A stretch of 64,000 nt of DNA from Paenibacillus sp. FSL A5-0031 (GTDB lineage Bacteria > Bacillota > Bacilli > Paenibacillales > Paenibacillaceae): NCBI RefSeq assembly GCF_001956295.1, contig NZ_MRTD01000012.1, positions 124,001 through 188,000 on the forward strand, written 5' to 3'. The notes under the pieces were generated by a model. It worked only from the letters and a program-made list of their open reading frames with translations. It was not told the origin of the DNA and did no database searches. Below are positions 35,120 to 45,070 of the stretch, one piece after another; position 1 is the first letter of the stretch; each line of letters begins with the position of its first letter. Both the position numbers and the translations under genes were made by a program.

Positions 35120-37456
35120 ATGGTACTAGGCGGAGCATCGGTACGAAAAAGTAGTGTTATCCTGTTGGTTGCTTTTCTCATCCTCTCATTGTTTTACTCC
35201 CTAGCATTTGGTGGACAGAAGGTAGAAGCAGCTTCAAATTCAAAGATAATTGGGTATTATCCCTCTTGGGGTGCCTATGGCAGAAATTACAATGTCATGG
35301 ATATGGATGTTAGCAAGGTGACTCATATTAACTATGCGTTTGCAGATATTTGTTGGAATGGCATTCACGGAAATTCAGATCCGACAGGGCCTAATCCTGT
35401 GACATGGGCTTGTCAGGACGAAGCGGGTACGATTAACGTGCCAAATGGGACAATCGTATTAGGCGATCCTTGGATCGACACAGGGAAAGCGTTCCCGGGG
35501 GATACGTGGGATAAGCCGATAAAGGGAAATCTTGGGCAGCTGATAAAGCAGAAGCAAGCTAATCCTCATTTAAAAACAATTATCTCCGTAGGCGGATGGA
35601 GTTGGTCGAACCGATTCTCTGATGTTGCGGCCAGTGCGGCCACAAGGGAGACATTCGCTAATTCAGCGGTAGACTTCCTGCGAAAATATCAATTCGATGG
35701 CGTTGATCTCGACTGGGAATATCCGGTGAGCGGAGGGTTAGCTGGCAATAGCGTAAGGGCTGCTGATAAGCAAAACTATACGCTGCTGCTTCAGAAGATT
35801 CGCGAGAAGCTTAATGCTGCGGGTGCGGCGGATGGTAAAACTTATTTGCTGACGATAGCCTCAGGTGCAAGTCCGACGTATGCACAAAATACCGAGCTAG
35901 GTAATATTGCTGCGATTGTCGATTGGATCAACATTATGACATATGATTTCAACGGTGGCTGGCAAACCGTAAGCGCCCACAATGCTCCGCTGAATTATGA
36001 TCCTGCAGCAGCGGCGGCGGGCGTTCCAAACGCAGCAACTTATAACAGTGCGTCTGGCGTGCAAGGGCACTTGGATGCCGGTGTTCCAGCTAGTAAAATT
36101 GTGTTGGGAGTTCCTTTCTATGGTCGGGGCTGGGCCAATTGCGCAGCGACCGGTAATGGGCAGTATCAAAGCTGCTCTGGCGTACCTGCAGGTACATGGG
36201 AAGCGGGGTTATTTGATTATACAGATCTCGAAAACAACTACATTAATAAAAACGGCTACACACGTTATTGGAATGATACAGCGAAAGTACCTTACTTATA
36301 TAACGCTGTTAAACGTACTTTTATCTCCTACGATGATACAGAATCACTCGGGCACAAGACAGCCTTCATTCAAAACAAAGGGCTTGGCGGTGCCATGTTC
36401 TGGGAGTTTAGCGGTGACCGAAACAAAGTTCTATTAAACAAGCTGGCGAGCGATTTGGCAGGATCCGGTAGTGCAGATATCATTGCGCCATCGGTACCGG
36501 GCAACCTTCAATCCACTGCAAAAACATCAAATAGTGTAACATTAGCTTGGGGTGCGTCCACTGACAACGTTGGCGTGACGGGTTATACCGTGACTTATGG
36601 TTCTACAAGCGTAAACGTCACGGGAACAAGCACGACAATTAGTGGGCTTGCTGCTAATACAGCCTACACGTTTACTGTGAAAGCGAAGGATGCGGCTGGC
36701 AACATTTCGGGAGCGAGCAATGCGCTTTCGGTAACGACGAATCCACCTGCGGGAGACACAACCCCGCCAACAGCGCCAACGAATCTTCAAGTCACAGGCA
36801 AAACATCCTCCAGCGTAAGTCTTTCATGGACGGCATCTACTGACAACGTTGGCGTGACGGGTTATACCGTGACTTATGGTTCTACAAGCGTGAACGTCAC
36901 GGGAACAAGCACGACAATTAGCGGTCTTGCTGCTAATACGGCATATACATTTACTGTAACAGCGAAGGATGCAGCTGGGAATATTTCGGGAGCGAGCAAT
37001 GCACTTCCAGTAACGACGAATCCAGCTGCGGGAGATACAACCTCGCCAACAGCGCCAACGAATCTTCAAGTCACAGGCAAAACATCCTCCAGCGTCAGTC
37101 TTTCATGGACAGCATCTACTGACAACGTTGGCGTAACCGGTTATACCGTGACTTATGGTTCTACCAACGTGAACGTCACGGGAACGAGCACGACAATTAG
37201 CGGTCTTGCTGCAAATACGGCATATGCCTTTACTGTAGTGGCGAAAGATGCCGCGGGCAATGTTTCGAGCGGCACATCAGTTGCCGCTACGACTGATGCT
37301 AACGGTGGAACGGTAAGTGCTTGGGCACCTAATGTAAGCTACAAAGCAAACGATCTCGTTACTTACGGAGGCAAAACCTATTATTGTATTCAGCCTCATA
37401 CGTCATTAGCTGGCTGGGAACCATCGAATGTGCCAGCACTATGGGGTTTGAAATAA
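35120..37456 (+). CDS. Secreted chitinase, GH18, with three FnIII and a CBM5/12 module
   Basis: A 778-aa protein. The signal peptide runs to about residue 38 (ILLVAFLILSLFYSLAFGG, then VEAA). The GH18 barrel begins KIIGYYPSWGAYGRNY. Catalytic motif DGVDLDWEYP is at residues 193-202 with acid Glu200; MTYDFNGGW and AMFWEFSGD follow. Three fibronectin type III modules follow from about residue 452, nearly identical to each other, then a C-terminal chitin-binding module (WAPNVSYKANDLVTYGGKTY, TSLAGWEP, WGLK). It hydrolyses chitin outside the cell. GAAGAGGTG lies upstream. A perfect cre box predicts carbon catabolite repression. Confidence 0.96.
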   Translation: MVLGGASVRKSSVILLVAFLILSLFYSLAFGGQKVEAASNSKIIGYYPSWGAYGRNYNVMDMDVSKVTHINYAFADICWNGIHGNSDPTGPNPVTWACQDEAGTINVPNGTIVLGDPWIDTGKAFPGDTWDKPIKGNLGQLIKQKQANPHLKTIISVGGWSWSNRFSDVAASAATRETFANSAVDFLRKYQFDGVDLDWEYPVSGGLAGNSVRAADKQNYTLLLQKIREKLNAAGAADGKTYLLTIASGASPTYAQNTELGNIAAIVDWINIMTYDFNGGWQTVSAHNAPLNYDPAAAAAGVPNAATYNSASGVQGHLDAGVPASKIVLGVPFYGRGWANCAATGNGQYQSCSGVPAGTWEAGLFDYTDLENNYINKNGYTRYWNDTAKVPYLYNAVKRTFISYDDTESLGHKTAFIQNKGLGGAMFWEFSGDRNKVLLNKLASDLAGSGSADIIAPSVPGNLQSTAKTSNSVTLAWGASTDNVGVTGYTVTYGSTSVNVTGTSTTISGLAANTAYTFTVKAKDAAGNISGASNALSVTTNPPAGDTTPPTAPTNLQVTGKTSSSVSLSWTASTDNVGVTGYTVTYGSTSVNVTGTSTTISGLAANTAYTFTVTAKDAAGNISGASNALPVTTNPAAGDTTSPTAPTNLQVTGKTSSSVSLSWTASTDNVGVTGYTVTYGSTNVNVTGTSTTISGLAANTAYAFTVVAKDAAGNVSSGTSVAATTDANGGTVSAWAPNVSYKANDLVTYGGKTYYCIQPHTSLAGWEPSNVPALWGLK
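36547..37270 (+). repeat. Three tandem ~282-bp FnIII repeats
   Basis: Equivalent positions start at 36559, 36841 and 37123, exactly 282 bp apart (94 codons). The shared segment begins CTGACAACGTTGGCGT and encodes TDNVGVTGYTVTYGST in each copy. Near-identity at DNA level points to recent duplication or gene conversion. Confidence 0.85.
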
Positions 37457-37464
37457 GCAAGAGC

Positions 37465-37497
37465 AGCCGCCCTGCCTAAGGGCGGCTTTTTTTATTT
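37465..37497 (+). terminator. Terminator after chitinase
   Basis: AGCCGCCCT-GCCT-AAGGGCGGCT followed by T-rich sequence. No supported gene lies between here and 37829. Confidence 0.9.
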
Positions 37498-37828
37498 TTT
37501 AAAGGCTAAATAAAAGGAATAACAAGTTGATTATTTATTCATCTCAAATAGAATCATGGAAGGTAAACTAGCATGCGTGTCGAAAATAGAAGTTCACACT
37601 CCCAAACCTCCTTTCCTCCTTATTATTTGCTGTCTCGCATTTGCAATACTATACATTAAACAAATTAAGCGGAAGGAAGGCGCATCGCTAGTCACGCTGC
37701 GGGTTTCTATCACTATGTTTAACGGGTCGCTCAGCGCATACATCATTCCACTAGTTTATGAATGGTTTTTTCCATCACAGAGTCCTCATGCAAAAATAAG
37801 AGGAAACATCTTTATATAAGGAGAAGCC

Positions 37829-39652
37829 ATGATGAAAAATTGGAACGACTACTTGCTGAAGAGTAAAATGTTCATCGTCTTCTCCGCGGTATCGCTGTTC
37901 ATCGTCATGCTGACCTGTATTATTTTCTACTATAAAAATGTAAACGATATCAAAAATCAAACGTTAGCGCTTTCTGACACGATTTCTCGGCAGTTCAGCC
38001 GAACCTTCGAGCTGTATATTCAGGATATGGAGAAGCTCTCTGTGTCTATTATTGGCGATCCAATTATTCAAGAAAGTTTGATTGATCATTACGGAATTCC
38101 TAACCCCGTTACGCAGAACCAGATTGAACTGACGATCAACAATAGACTGTTCACCCATCTTCAGCCGCGCCCTCAGCTCCAGAGCATTTATATTTTCACC
38201 ACGGACGACATCGCTTATTTTGTATCGAAGGCGGGGGGACCTAAGATAAGCTTCAATCTTCAAAGCGAGAGCTGGTATCAGAATCGGCTGGATATGCCGG
38301 GAGTCAAATTTCTGCTGCTGCCCGTCACGGCGGAGAATACGGGCGGTGATCGTGAAGCTCAGGTGATATCCTTCGTACGGAACATCAGCCGCATTCCATA
38401 CCTTGATGTTTTGGGCTATATGAAAATTAATATTAATGTGAATGTCATCAAGGACATGCTTGTCAATTCCGACAGCAACGACGTTGAACGGAATATGAGA
38501 GCGTTCATCATTACCGATGAAGGCAGTGTCGTCTATGACGACAGGAATGAGCTGACGGGCAACGATGATACAGGAATTGATCTATCCATCTTCCAAGGCA
38601 ATCATGAATCGAATGAGGTGGTGTGGAACGGCGAGAGCTATATCTATACAACGTCGAAATCCTCCTATACAAAATGGAATACGTTGATTCTAATTCCGAA
38701 CGAATTCCTTCTGTCCAAGCAGAAACACTCTACTTATATTCTCATTCTCGTTGGCCTGCTCGCGATGGGGCTGATTGCGTTCGTGTCCTATATGCTGTCT
38801 TATCAGATGACGCTTCCGCTCCGTAATTTGATGAAAAAGATGGCGCGTGTCGAGCAGGGGGATTTGAGCCAGAGAATGGAGGTGGCCGGCAACAATGAGA
38901 TCGGCCGTCTGAGCCGTATCTATAACAACATGCTGGATAGTATTACACGCTTAATTAGCGAAGTGTACACATCCAAACTGGCGGAGAAGAATGCGCAGTT
39001 ATCGGCGCTACAGGCGCAGATCAACCCTCATTTTTTGTATAACACGCTTAACATTATGAAGTCTATCAGCCGGGTTCGAGGCATAGAAGAGGTTGCAGAG
39101 ATGGCAGAATCATTGGCCGAGCTGTTCAAATACAGCATGACAAATCTTCATCATCCTATCCCGCTGCATGACGAGATGGAGCATATAAGCAATTACATGA
39201 ATATTCAGCAGCACCGATTCGGTAATCGATTCGAGTTCAATATGGATGTACCGGAGGCGCTGCAGCAAGCATCGGTGCTGAAGCTTACCGTTCAGCCGCT
39301 AATTGAGAACGCGATCGTTCACGGACTGAGCAAGGTCAAATCAGGCGGTCGAATCGACATCGCTGTTAAGAGGCTTGGCAGTGAACTGATTATCGAAGTA
39401 TCCGACAACGGTGGTGGTATTGAAGAGGAACGCATCCACATGCTGCGCCGAAGGTTGGAGAGAGTACAGGCGGTGGACGCTTACGACGAGGAGGGGCAGG
39501 GTATAGGCCTTTCCAATATCGCGCAGCGAATCAAGCTGTTCCATGGCATCAAATATGGAGTAGAGCTGATAAGTTCTCCTGACCGTGGAACGACGGTTAG
39601 GTTGACGATCCCGTATGAACGATTCGTCAAGGTGAAGGGAGAGGCCGACTGA
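37829..39652 (+). CDS. YesM-type sensor histidine kinase
   Basis: A 607-aa membrane kinase. Transmembrane helices are near residues 13-33 (MFIVFSAVSLFIVMLTCIIF) and near 305-325 (YILILVGLLAMGLIAFVSYM), enclosing a large extracytoplasmic Cache-like sensor. HAMP follows (LPLRNLMKKMARVEQGDLSQ). The His-kinase motif is QINPHFLYNTLNIMKS with His401, then LTVQPLIENAIVHGLSK and SDNGGGIEEERI. GGAGAAGCC precedes ATG. The 3' end shares one base with the regulator gene. Such pairs sense extracellular glycans, here probably those handled by the downstream transporter and sulfatase genes. Confidence 0.95.
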   Translation: MMKNWNDYLLKSKMFIVFSAVSLFIVMLTCIIFYYKNVNDIKNQTLALSDTISRQFSRTFELYIQDMEKLSVSIIGDPIIQESLIDHYGIPNPVTQNQIELTINNRLFTHLQPRPQLQSIYIFTTDDIAYFVSKAGGPKISFNLQSESWYQNRLDMPGVKFLLLPVTAENTGGDREAQVISFVRNISRIPYLDVLGYMKININVNVIKDMLVNSDSNDVERNMRAFIITDEGSVVYDDRNELTGNDDTGIDLSIFQGNHESNEVVWNGESYIYTTSKSSYTKWNTLILIPNEFLLSKQKHSTYILILVGLLAMGLIAFVSYMLSYQMTLPLRNLMKKMARVEQGDLSQRMEVAGNNEIGRLSRIYNNMLDSITRLISEVYTSKLAEKNAQLSALQAQINPHFLYNTLNIMKSISRVRGIEEVAEMAESLAELFKYSMTNLHHPIPLHDEMEHISNYMNIQQHRFGNRFEFNMDVPEALQQASVLKLTVQPLIENAIVHGLSKVKSGGRIDIAVKRLGSELIIEVSDNGGGIEEERIHMLRRRLERVQAVDAYDEEGQGIGLSNIAQRIKLFHGIKYGVELISSPDRGTTVRLTIPYERFVKVKGEAD

Positions 39653-41154
39653 TGAATATATTTTTGGTAGAAGACGAGCGGTGGGCGCTTGCGGAGCTCG
39701 AGGCCCTCTTTAAGCGATACGAGCCTCTGCATCGTGTGCTTGCATTTGAGAACGGGGAAGATGCGCTGGAAGCAGCGAAATCCGTAGTCCCGCATCTTGT
39801 GTTGACCGACATTACAATGCCAGGCATTGACGGTGTGGAACTGCTGGCTGAGCTTGGCCGCAGCCAACCTGACGTCAAAGGTATCATTCTCAGTGTCCAT
39901 GACGATTTTGCATATGCACAGCGGGGAATGCAAACTGGCGTGACGGACTACTTGCTGAAGCCTGTTAAAAAAGAGACGCTTTACAAGGCGGTAGACCGCT
40001 TGCTTGCGCGTATTGAAGACGAGTCACGCAGCCGGAGCGACCGTGTTGCATGGTCACTTCTGCAACGGCTGCTGGCGGCGGATGCGATGGAGCATGTTAA
40101 GCCTGCCGAAGCAGAGCAGCAGCGTTTGTTCATGGTGCTGCTGCTTCTGGAGAACTGGGCATCGCCGCTTACTTGGAAGGATGCTGGGCTTGAGGCATCG
40201 GATATTCTCGCGCATTTCGTGAGCGTCTTGAACAAGGAGCAGGATAGTCACTGCATTACGATTGACGGCCGCCGCAGAGTACTGCTGCTGCCCGCTGGGA
40301 ATGAAGCATTTACGCAGTCGCTAAAGACAAAGCTTCAATCGCTCTTTGAGTATGTGAATACCCATGGCATTCTTCTCCATGTGAGCTTCACATTAAAGAA
40401 AGAGCACGAGAGTCTGAATCGCAGCTTCATCCGCCTTGGCAAGCAGCTTGAAGAGCATTTGCGAATCGGCGAGCCGACCTTGGCATTACCGGATATGAAG
40501 CTGGCTGTGCCTGATATTTCAGAAGTATGGGTAAAGGTGCGTGCACTGCAAGCACAGGTTAAAGCGGGCGATATGGCAAGAGGACGAGATACGATATCGC
40601 GTATCGTCAAGGGTCTTCAGTACAAAGAGGTCACCCAAAAGCAGCTGGTGCAGTTTGCTAGCGATTTGTTCTATTCGTTGAAGTTCAATTTGCAAGCAGA
40701 ATCATCGATTCTACTGCAGGAGGATATGAGCTTGCTGCACGAAGTGACCGACTATGAGCCAATCAAGGAATGGCTTATGGCAGCAGTATTCGGGATTGCA
40801 GGGACACACACATCAAAGGAACAGAAGCCTAAAGGGCTCATTCCAGTGTTGATGAACTGGATTCATGCCAACTATCAAGGCGACCTTTCCCTTCAGCAGT
40901 TTGCTTCTGATCATCATGTCAGTCTTGGACATTTATCCAGATTGTTCAAAAGCCAAACGGGCTACACCTTCTCCGATTATGTGAGCGGGTACCGGATCAG
41001 CAAAGCAAAGGAGCTGCTAGCCGACGGCACGTCGCGTCCTTCTGAAGTCGGCGAGCTGGTAGGTTACGAGGATGCCAAACATTTCTCTCATTTGTTTAAG
41101 AGAATAACAGGCGAAACACCGACCGCCTTCGCAAAACGCAAAATGAGCGAATGA
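39652..41154 (+). CDS. YesN-type response regulator with AraC DNA-binding domain
   Basis: A 500-aa regulator. The receiver starts MNIFLVEDERWALAELEALF, with phospho-acceptor Asp53 in LVLTDITMPGIDG and Lys in LLKPVKKE. A long helical linker of about 270 residues follows, then a C-terminal AraC domain (LSLQQFASDHHVSLGHLSRL, RPSEVGELVGYEDAKHFSHL, TPTAFAKRKM). It pairs with the YesM-type kinase by a TGATG overlap and should activate the downstream transporter operon. Confidence 0.95.
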   Translation: MNIFLVEDERWALAELEALFKRYEPLHRVLAFENGEDALEAAKSVVPHLVLTDITMPGIDGVELLAELGRSQPDVKGIILSVHDDFAYAQRGMQTGVTDYLLKPVKKETLYKAVDRLLARIEDESRSRSDRVAWSLLQRLLAADAMEHVKPAEAEQQRLFMVLLLLENWASPLTWKDAGLEASDILAHFVSVLNKEQDSHCITIDGRRRVLLLPAGNEAFTQSLKTKLQSLFEYVNTHGILLHVSFTLKKEHESLNRSFIRLGKQLEEHLRIGEPTLALPDMKLAVPDISEVWVKVRALQAQVKAGDMARGRDTISRIVKGLQYKEVTQKQLVQFASDLFYSLKFNLQAESSILLQEDMSLLHEVTDYEPIKEWLMAAVFGIAGTHTSKEQKPKGLIPVLMNWIHANYQGDLSLQQFASDHHVSLGHLSRLFKSQTGYTFSDYVSGYRISKAKELLADGTSRPSEVGELVGYEDAKHFSHLFKRITGETPTAFAKRKMSE

Positions 41155-41358
41155 TCCAAGTACTAGCAAGCAGTTAGACGACTTGCAGGCGATGCAATCT
41201 CGCAAGCTGGAAGTTTCCTCGCCCGAACCACTTCCTGTTGTGAAAAGGAAAAATTCCCCCCTTAAAATAGCAAATGAGCAGGTATTCATCAAAAACATAA
41301 ACCCTTAGACTGAAAATACGAGGGAACCCGGGCCCTTGGAACGGAAGCTCGCTCTTTA

Positions 41359-41372
41359 TGGAAGCGTATTCA
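41359..41372 (+). promoter_or_regulatory. Weak cre-like box before the sugar-binding protein gene
   Basis: TGGAAGCGTATTCA matches 12 of 14 consensus positions. It lies about 100 nt before the likely start in a 320-nt gap that otherwise shows nothing I can name; the operon promoter should lie here. Confidence 0.3.
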
Positions 41373-41473
41373 TCATATTGTAACTTACAGCATCAGTGAT
41401 GCAAAAAGAGGCAACGATGGACGGCTGCCGAAAGGAGCAAGGGTCCATGCCTACAAAGGGAGGCTCCAGAACG

Positions 41474-42835
41474 ATGAAACGAACGACTGCCAAAACACTC
41501 GCATTTGTGACAAGCGTGATGATGATCTTGCTGCTGCTCGCTGGATGCGGCAGCAGCAACAACACCCCCTCTGCGACGAAGAACAACACCGGCGCTACGA
41601 ACGGGAAAACGGACACGACAAGCGAACCTGCAGCGAAAACGACCTTAACGCTGATGGTAGGCAATTCAGGCACAACGCTCGAAGCGCTTAAGGCGGTTGC
41701 CACTGAAGCAGAGAAAAAGCTGAATATCACCATTGAGTATGACATCAAACCGGATGGCACGGAAGGCGACAACCTCGTCAAGACGCGCCTGGCAACAGGA
41801 GATATGTCCGACCTTCTCGTTTATAATACGGGCTCGCTGCTGAAGGCAGTTAATCCGGTGGATAACTTTCTCGACCTGACGAATGAATCGTTTATGGCGG
41901 ACGTGCTTGATTCCTTCAAAACAGTAGTTACGGTCGATGGCAAGGTGTACGGCGCGCCCGTCGGATCAAGCTCCGCCGGTGCGATACTTTACAACAAGAA
42001 GGTGTACGGTGAGCTCGGATTAACCGTCCCGCAAACATGGACCGAATTCATGGCGAACAATGAGAAGATCAAAGCTGCGGGCAAAACCGCTGTTATCGCG
42101 TCCTACAAGGATACTTGGACGTCCCAGCTGTTTGTTCTCGGTGATTACTACAACCTGCAGGCGCAGGTTCCGAATTTCGCAGACGATTACACGAACAATA
42201 AGGCGAAGTACGCAACGACACCAGCTGCACTGCGCAGCTTCGAAAAGACGGAGGAACCGTTTAAAGCAGGCTATATGAATAAGGACTTCCTAGCCACAAC
42301 ATATGACGTTGCTTTGAAAATGCTGGCCGATGGCACAGGTGTACACTATCCGATGCTGACTAGCGCACTTGATTCCATCTTGCAAAATAGCCCAGACAAG
42401 ATCAATGACATCGGCGTTTTCCCAATACCGAGCGACAGCGCAGACGTCAACGGACTGACGGTATGGATGCCGAGCGGTCTGTACATCAACAAGAACAGCA
42501 AGAAAGTAGAAGCCGCCAAGAAGTTCGCGGAATATTTCGTGTCTAAGGAAGGCCAGGATATATTTGCCTCCAAAGTCAAGGCGGCAGGCCCCAATGTGAT
42601 TAAAGGAATTGAGCTCCCTGACGATGCTTACGAGGGTGTCAAAGAAATGCAGAAATACTTCGATGAAGGCAAGACGGCACCTGCGCTGGAGTTCGTATCG
42701 CCGGTCAAAGGCCCGAACCTTGAGAACCTCACTGTCGCTGTTGGCAGCGGCATCACCTCCGCGCAGAAGGGCGCCGAGGATTATGACAAAGACGTTCTGA
42801 AACAAGCGCAGCAGTTGAATCTACCGGGCTGGTAG
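41474..42835 (+). CDS. Sugar ABC transporter substrate-binding lipoprotein
   Basis: A 453-aa family-1 extracellular binding protein. It has a lipoprotein signal (TLAFVTSVMMILLLLAGC, lipobox LLAGC) and a Ser/Asn/Thr-rich linker. The mature fold starts TTLTLMVGNSGTTLEALKAV and includes VTVDGKVYGAPVGSSSAGAI and LYINKNSKKVEAAKKFAEYF. It captures an oligosaccharide for the two permeases that follow. ATG 41474 is chosen because the signal peptide starts there and GGGAGG precedes it; the in-frame ATG 41396 would add an unlikely hydrophilic extension. Probably induced by the YesM/YesN pair upstream. Confidence 0.93.
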   Translation: MKRTTAKTLAFVTSVMMILLLLAGCGSSNNTPSATKNNTGATNGKTDTTSEPAAKTTLTLMVGNSGTTLEALKAVATEAEKKLNITIEYDIKPDGTEGDNLVKTRLATGDMSDLLVYNTGSLLKAVNPVDNFLDLTNESFMADVLDSFKTVVTVDGKVYGAPVGSSSAGAILYNKKVYGELGLTVPQTWTEFMANNEKIKAAGKTAVIASYKDTWTSQLFVLGDYYNLQAQVPNFADDYTNNKAKYATTPAALRSFEKTEEPFKAGYMNKDFLATTYDVALKMLADGTGVHYPMLTSALDSILQNSPDKINDIGVFPIPSDSADVNGLTVWMPSGLYINKNSKKVEAAKKFAEYFVSKEGQDIFASKVKAAGPNVIKGIELPDDAYEGVKEMQKYFDEGKTAPALEFVSPVKGPNLENLTVAVGSGITSAQKGAEDYDKDVLKQAQQLNLPGW

Positions 42836-42926
42836 AACGCCCGCCGCATTCGGGAATTTTAGTTGAAGACGGGACTCCGCGCAAGAAGCTGCGGAGTCCG
42901 TTTTCTCCGGAAAGAAGGGGAGAGCC

Positions 42927-43793
42927 ATGACCAAGCTGACGATTCGGACTTACTCTTATTTATTTCTTATTCCCGCATTTCTAATCTACTTCGTCTTTTA
43001 TTTGCTGCCAACGGTATTATCGCTCTTCTTCAGTATGACGCGTTGGACGCTCACCGATTGGAATTACATCGGCTTTGACAACTATGTCACTTTTTTCTCA
43101 GAGACGGCGCTCAGCATCGGCTTCAGGAACACGTTAATTTATGCGGTTGTAACCTGCGGCCTCAAGGTCATCCTTGGCCTCTTGCTCGGTGCGTTCCTCA
43201 CCTCTACCGTTTTATTTAAAAACTATTTGCGTTCTGTTATTTTCTTCCCAACGCTGCTTAGCACGATCGCGGTCGGAATCGCCTTCTCGATTATGATGCA
43301 TCCTTCGCAAGGGCTGATCAATACAAGTCTGGCTGTATTTGGTATTAACGGACCCGATTGGCTTGGCAATACGAAGATTGCGCTTCTGTCTGTCGCCTTA
43401 GTAGACGTATGGAAAGGTATCGGCGTTGCTACCGTTATTTATATCGCAGGCATTTCAGCCATTCCAGGCGAATATTACGAAGCGCTCAAAATCGATGGCG
43501 GGAGCAGCATGAACGCATTCCGGTATATTACCGTTCCCTTAAGCAGACCGGCGATGAATTCGGTCATCATTCTCTCATTCATCGGAGGGCTCCGTTCCTT
43601 CGACCTGATCTGGGCCATGACGAAGGGTGGGCCGGGTTTCACGACCGACCTGATCGCCTCGATCATATATAAGCAGTATCAAGCGGGCTTTTATGGCCTA
43701 GCAACTGCGGGCAACGTCATTCTGTTTGTCGGTGTGTCACTACTGGCGTTTCCTCTGTATAAGTACCTGACGAAAAGTGAGGTGCACTTATGA
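42927..43793 (+). CDS. Sugar ABC transporter permease, MalF/UgpA type
   Basis: A 288-aa protein with six hydrophobic segments (first: YLFLIPAFLIYFVFYLLPTV). The coupling loop is EYYEALKIDGGSSMNAFRYI, which carries the EAA-type motif contacting the ATPase, and TVPLSRPAMNSVIILSFIGG follows. GAAGGGGAGAGCC precedes ATG. It overlaps the second permease by 4 nt. No ATPase gene is in the window, so a shared MsmX-type ATPase elsewhere is expected. Confidence 0.95.
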   Translation: MTKLTIRTYSYLFLIPAFLIYFVFYLLPTVLSLFFSMTRWTLTDWNYIGFDNYVTFFSETALSIGFRNTLIYAVVTCGLKVILGLLLGAFLTSTVLFKNYLRSVIFFPTLLSTIAVGIAFSIMMHPSQGLINTSLAVFGINGPDWLGNTKIALLSVALVDVWKGIGVATVIYIAGISAIPGEYYEALKIDGGSSMNAFRYITVPLSRPAMNSVIILSFIGGLRSFDLIWAMTKGGPGFTTDLIASIIYKQYQAGFYGLATAGNVILFVGVSLLAFPLYKYLTKSEVHL

Positions 43794-44695
43794 GCAGCGA
43801 AATGAGCCGAATGATGAATAAAGGCGTGGGCAAACCGCTGAACCGCGGCGACAACAGGGGGATAAGCAGCGCAGCTAAGAGGATTATCGTTGCCATGTTC
43901 TCGCTGGTGCTCAGCACCGCCATTTTTTGGATTCCGTTTTATTTTGTCATTATCAACTCTTTTAAAAATCAAGCCGAATCTGCACTTATGAATATGTCGT
44001 GGCCAAAATCATTTCATATTTTGGAAAATTACAGGGATGTGTTGACTGCTGCCGATCATATGCTTGTCCGCGCTTTTTATAACAGCATGCTGCTGACGGT
44101 ATTATCGATCACTGTACTGATCATCGTCAGTGCGATGGCTGGATTTGTGCTGCATCGCAGAGAAGGGGGGCGTTTTTCTTCCTTCTTAAACTTTCTAGTT
44201 TTGGCAGGCTTGATGATTCCGCCCGCGATCGTGCCAACGATCTGGGTACTCGACTCGATCGGCCTGTTCAAGACGCTGGCAGGCATCACTTTCGTGGAGG
44301 TTGCGCTGCACTTTCCGTTTGCAGCTATTTTGTACAAAGCGTTTGTGGCAACGCTGCCGCGTGAAATTGATGAGAGCGCATTAATTGACGGCGCGGGCGG
44401 CGGGCGGCTGTTCTTTAGTATTATTTTTCCTCTGCTAAAGCCCGTTACTTCAACCATCATTGTGCTGGAATCGATAAATGTATTTAATGACTTTGTTAAT
44501 CCGCTTTACTTCTTCCCAGGCTCCTCCAACGCGACGGTGCAATTGACGCTGTACAACTTCATGAGCCGGTTCACGACATCGTGGAATTTGTTATTTGCCG
44601 ATATTGTTCTAATCTCTATTCCGATGCTCATTCTGTTTATTTTCTTTAACAAAAAAATTGTAGCCGGCATGACAGCAGGCGCTATTAAGGGATAA
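43790..44695 (+). CDS. Sugar ABC transporter permease, MalG/UgpE type
   Basis: A 301-aa protein with six hydrophobic segments (FSLVLSTAIFWIPFYFVIIN first). The coupling loop is REIDESALIDGAGGGRLFFS, and FNDFVNPLYFFPGSS is the usual pre-C-terminal motif. It starts within the end of the previous gene (ATGA). A terminator follows. Confidence 0.95.
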   Translation: MSSEMSRMMNKGVGKPLNRGDNRGISSAAKRIIVAMFSLVLSTAIFWIPFYFVIINSFKNQAESALMNMSWPKSFHILENYRDVLTAADHMLVRAFYNSMLLTVLSITVLIIVSAMAGFVLHRREGGRFSSFLNFLVLAGLMIPPAIVPTIWVLDSIGLFKTLAGITFVEVALHFPFAAILYKAFVATLPREIDESALIDGAGGGRLFFSIIFPLLKPVTSTIIVLESINVFNDFVNPLYFFPGSSNATVQLTLYNFMSRFTTSWNLLFADIVLISIPMLILFIFFNKKIVAGMTAGAIKG

Positions 44696-44760
44696 TCAAG
44701 CATGGACTGCAGTACTTGAGTACGAACGAATTTCATTTGATTTTGTCCTCACTCAGAGAG

Positions 44761-44788
44761 CCGCAGTCATTAGGATTGCGGTTTTTTT
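44761..44788 (+). terminator. Terminator after permease pair
   Basis: CCGCA...TGCGG stem with seven T. The next gene starts 280 nt later, so a second promoter is likely in between, though I could not pick one out. Confidence 0.7.
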
Positions 44789-45070
44789 AGGATGCTTGCG
44801 GTGAATCGGTAGCTGAGAATCCCACTTCTTGAGAACCTTGATCGACCTAAGCATACCAGCTGTCTGATGTACATTTTAAATCGAGCCTGTCCTTTTTTAA
44901 AAGCAGTCTCGATCGGAAAGGTTTTTGTCCCGAACCGCCATGATTTGGACAGAAGTTGGCAGTATGATGAACTTATAAAAGCGTTTACAACTATGACGGC
45001 TTGGCGATTAGGCTATCGATATGATCTAGGAAATTCATTATCCAATTCAAAGGACGAAAGGAAGTTGAAT

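Noticed and set aside
37556..37819. 87-codon + strand frame with a hydrophobic stretch
   Set aside because: No ribosome site, and the hydrophobic part is consistent with AT-rich chance coding.
44867..45070. N-terminal extension of the first Gfo/Idh/MocA gene
   Set aside because: The conserved Rossmann start is at 45071 with its own ribosome site.
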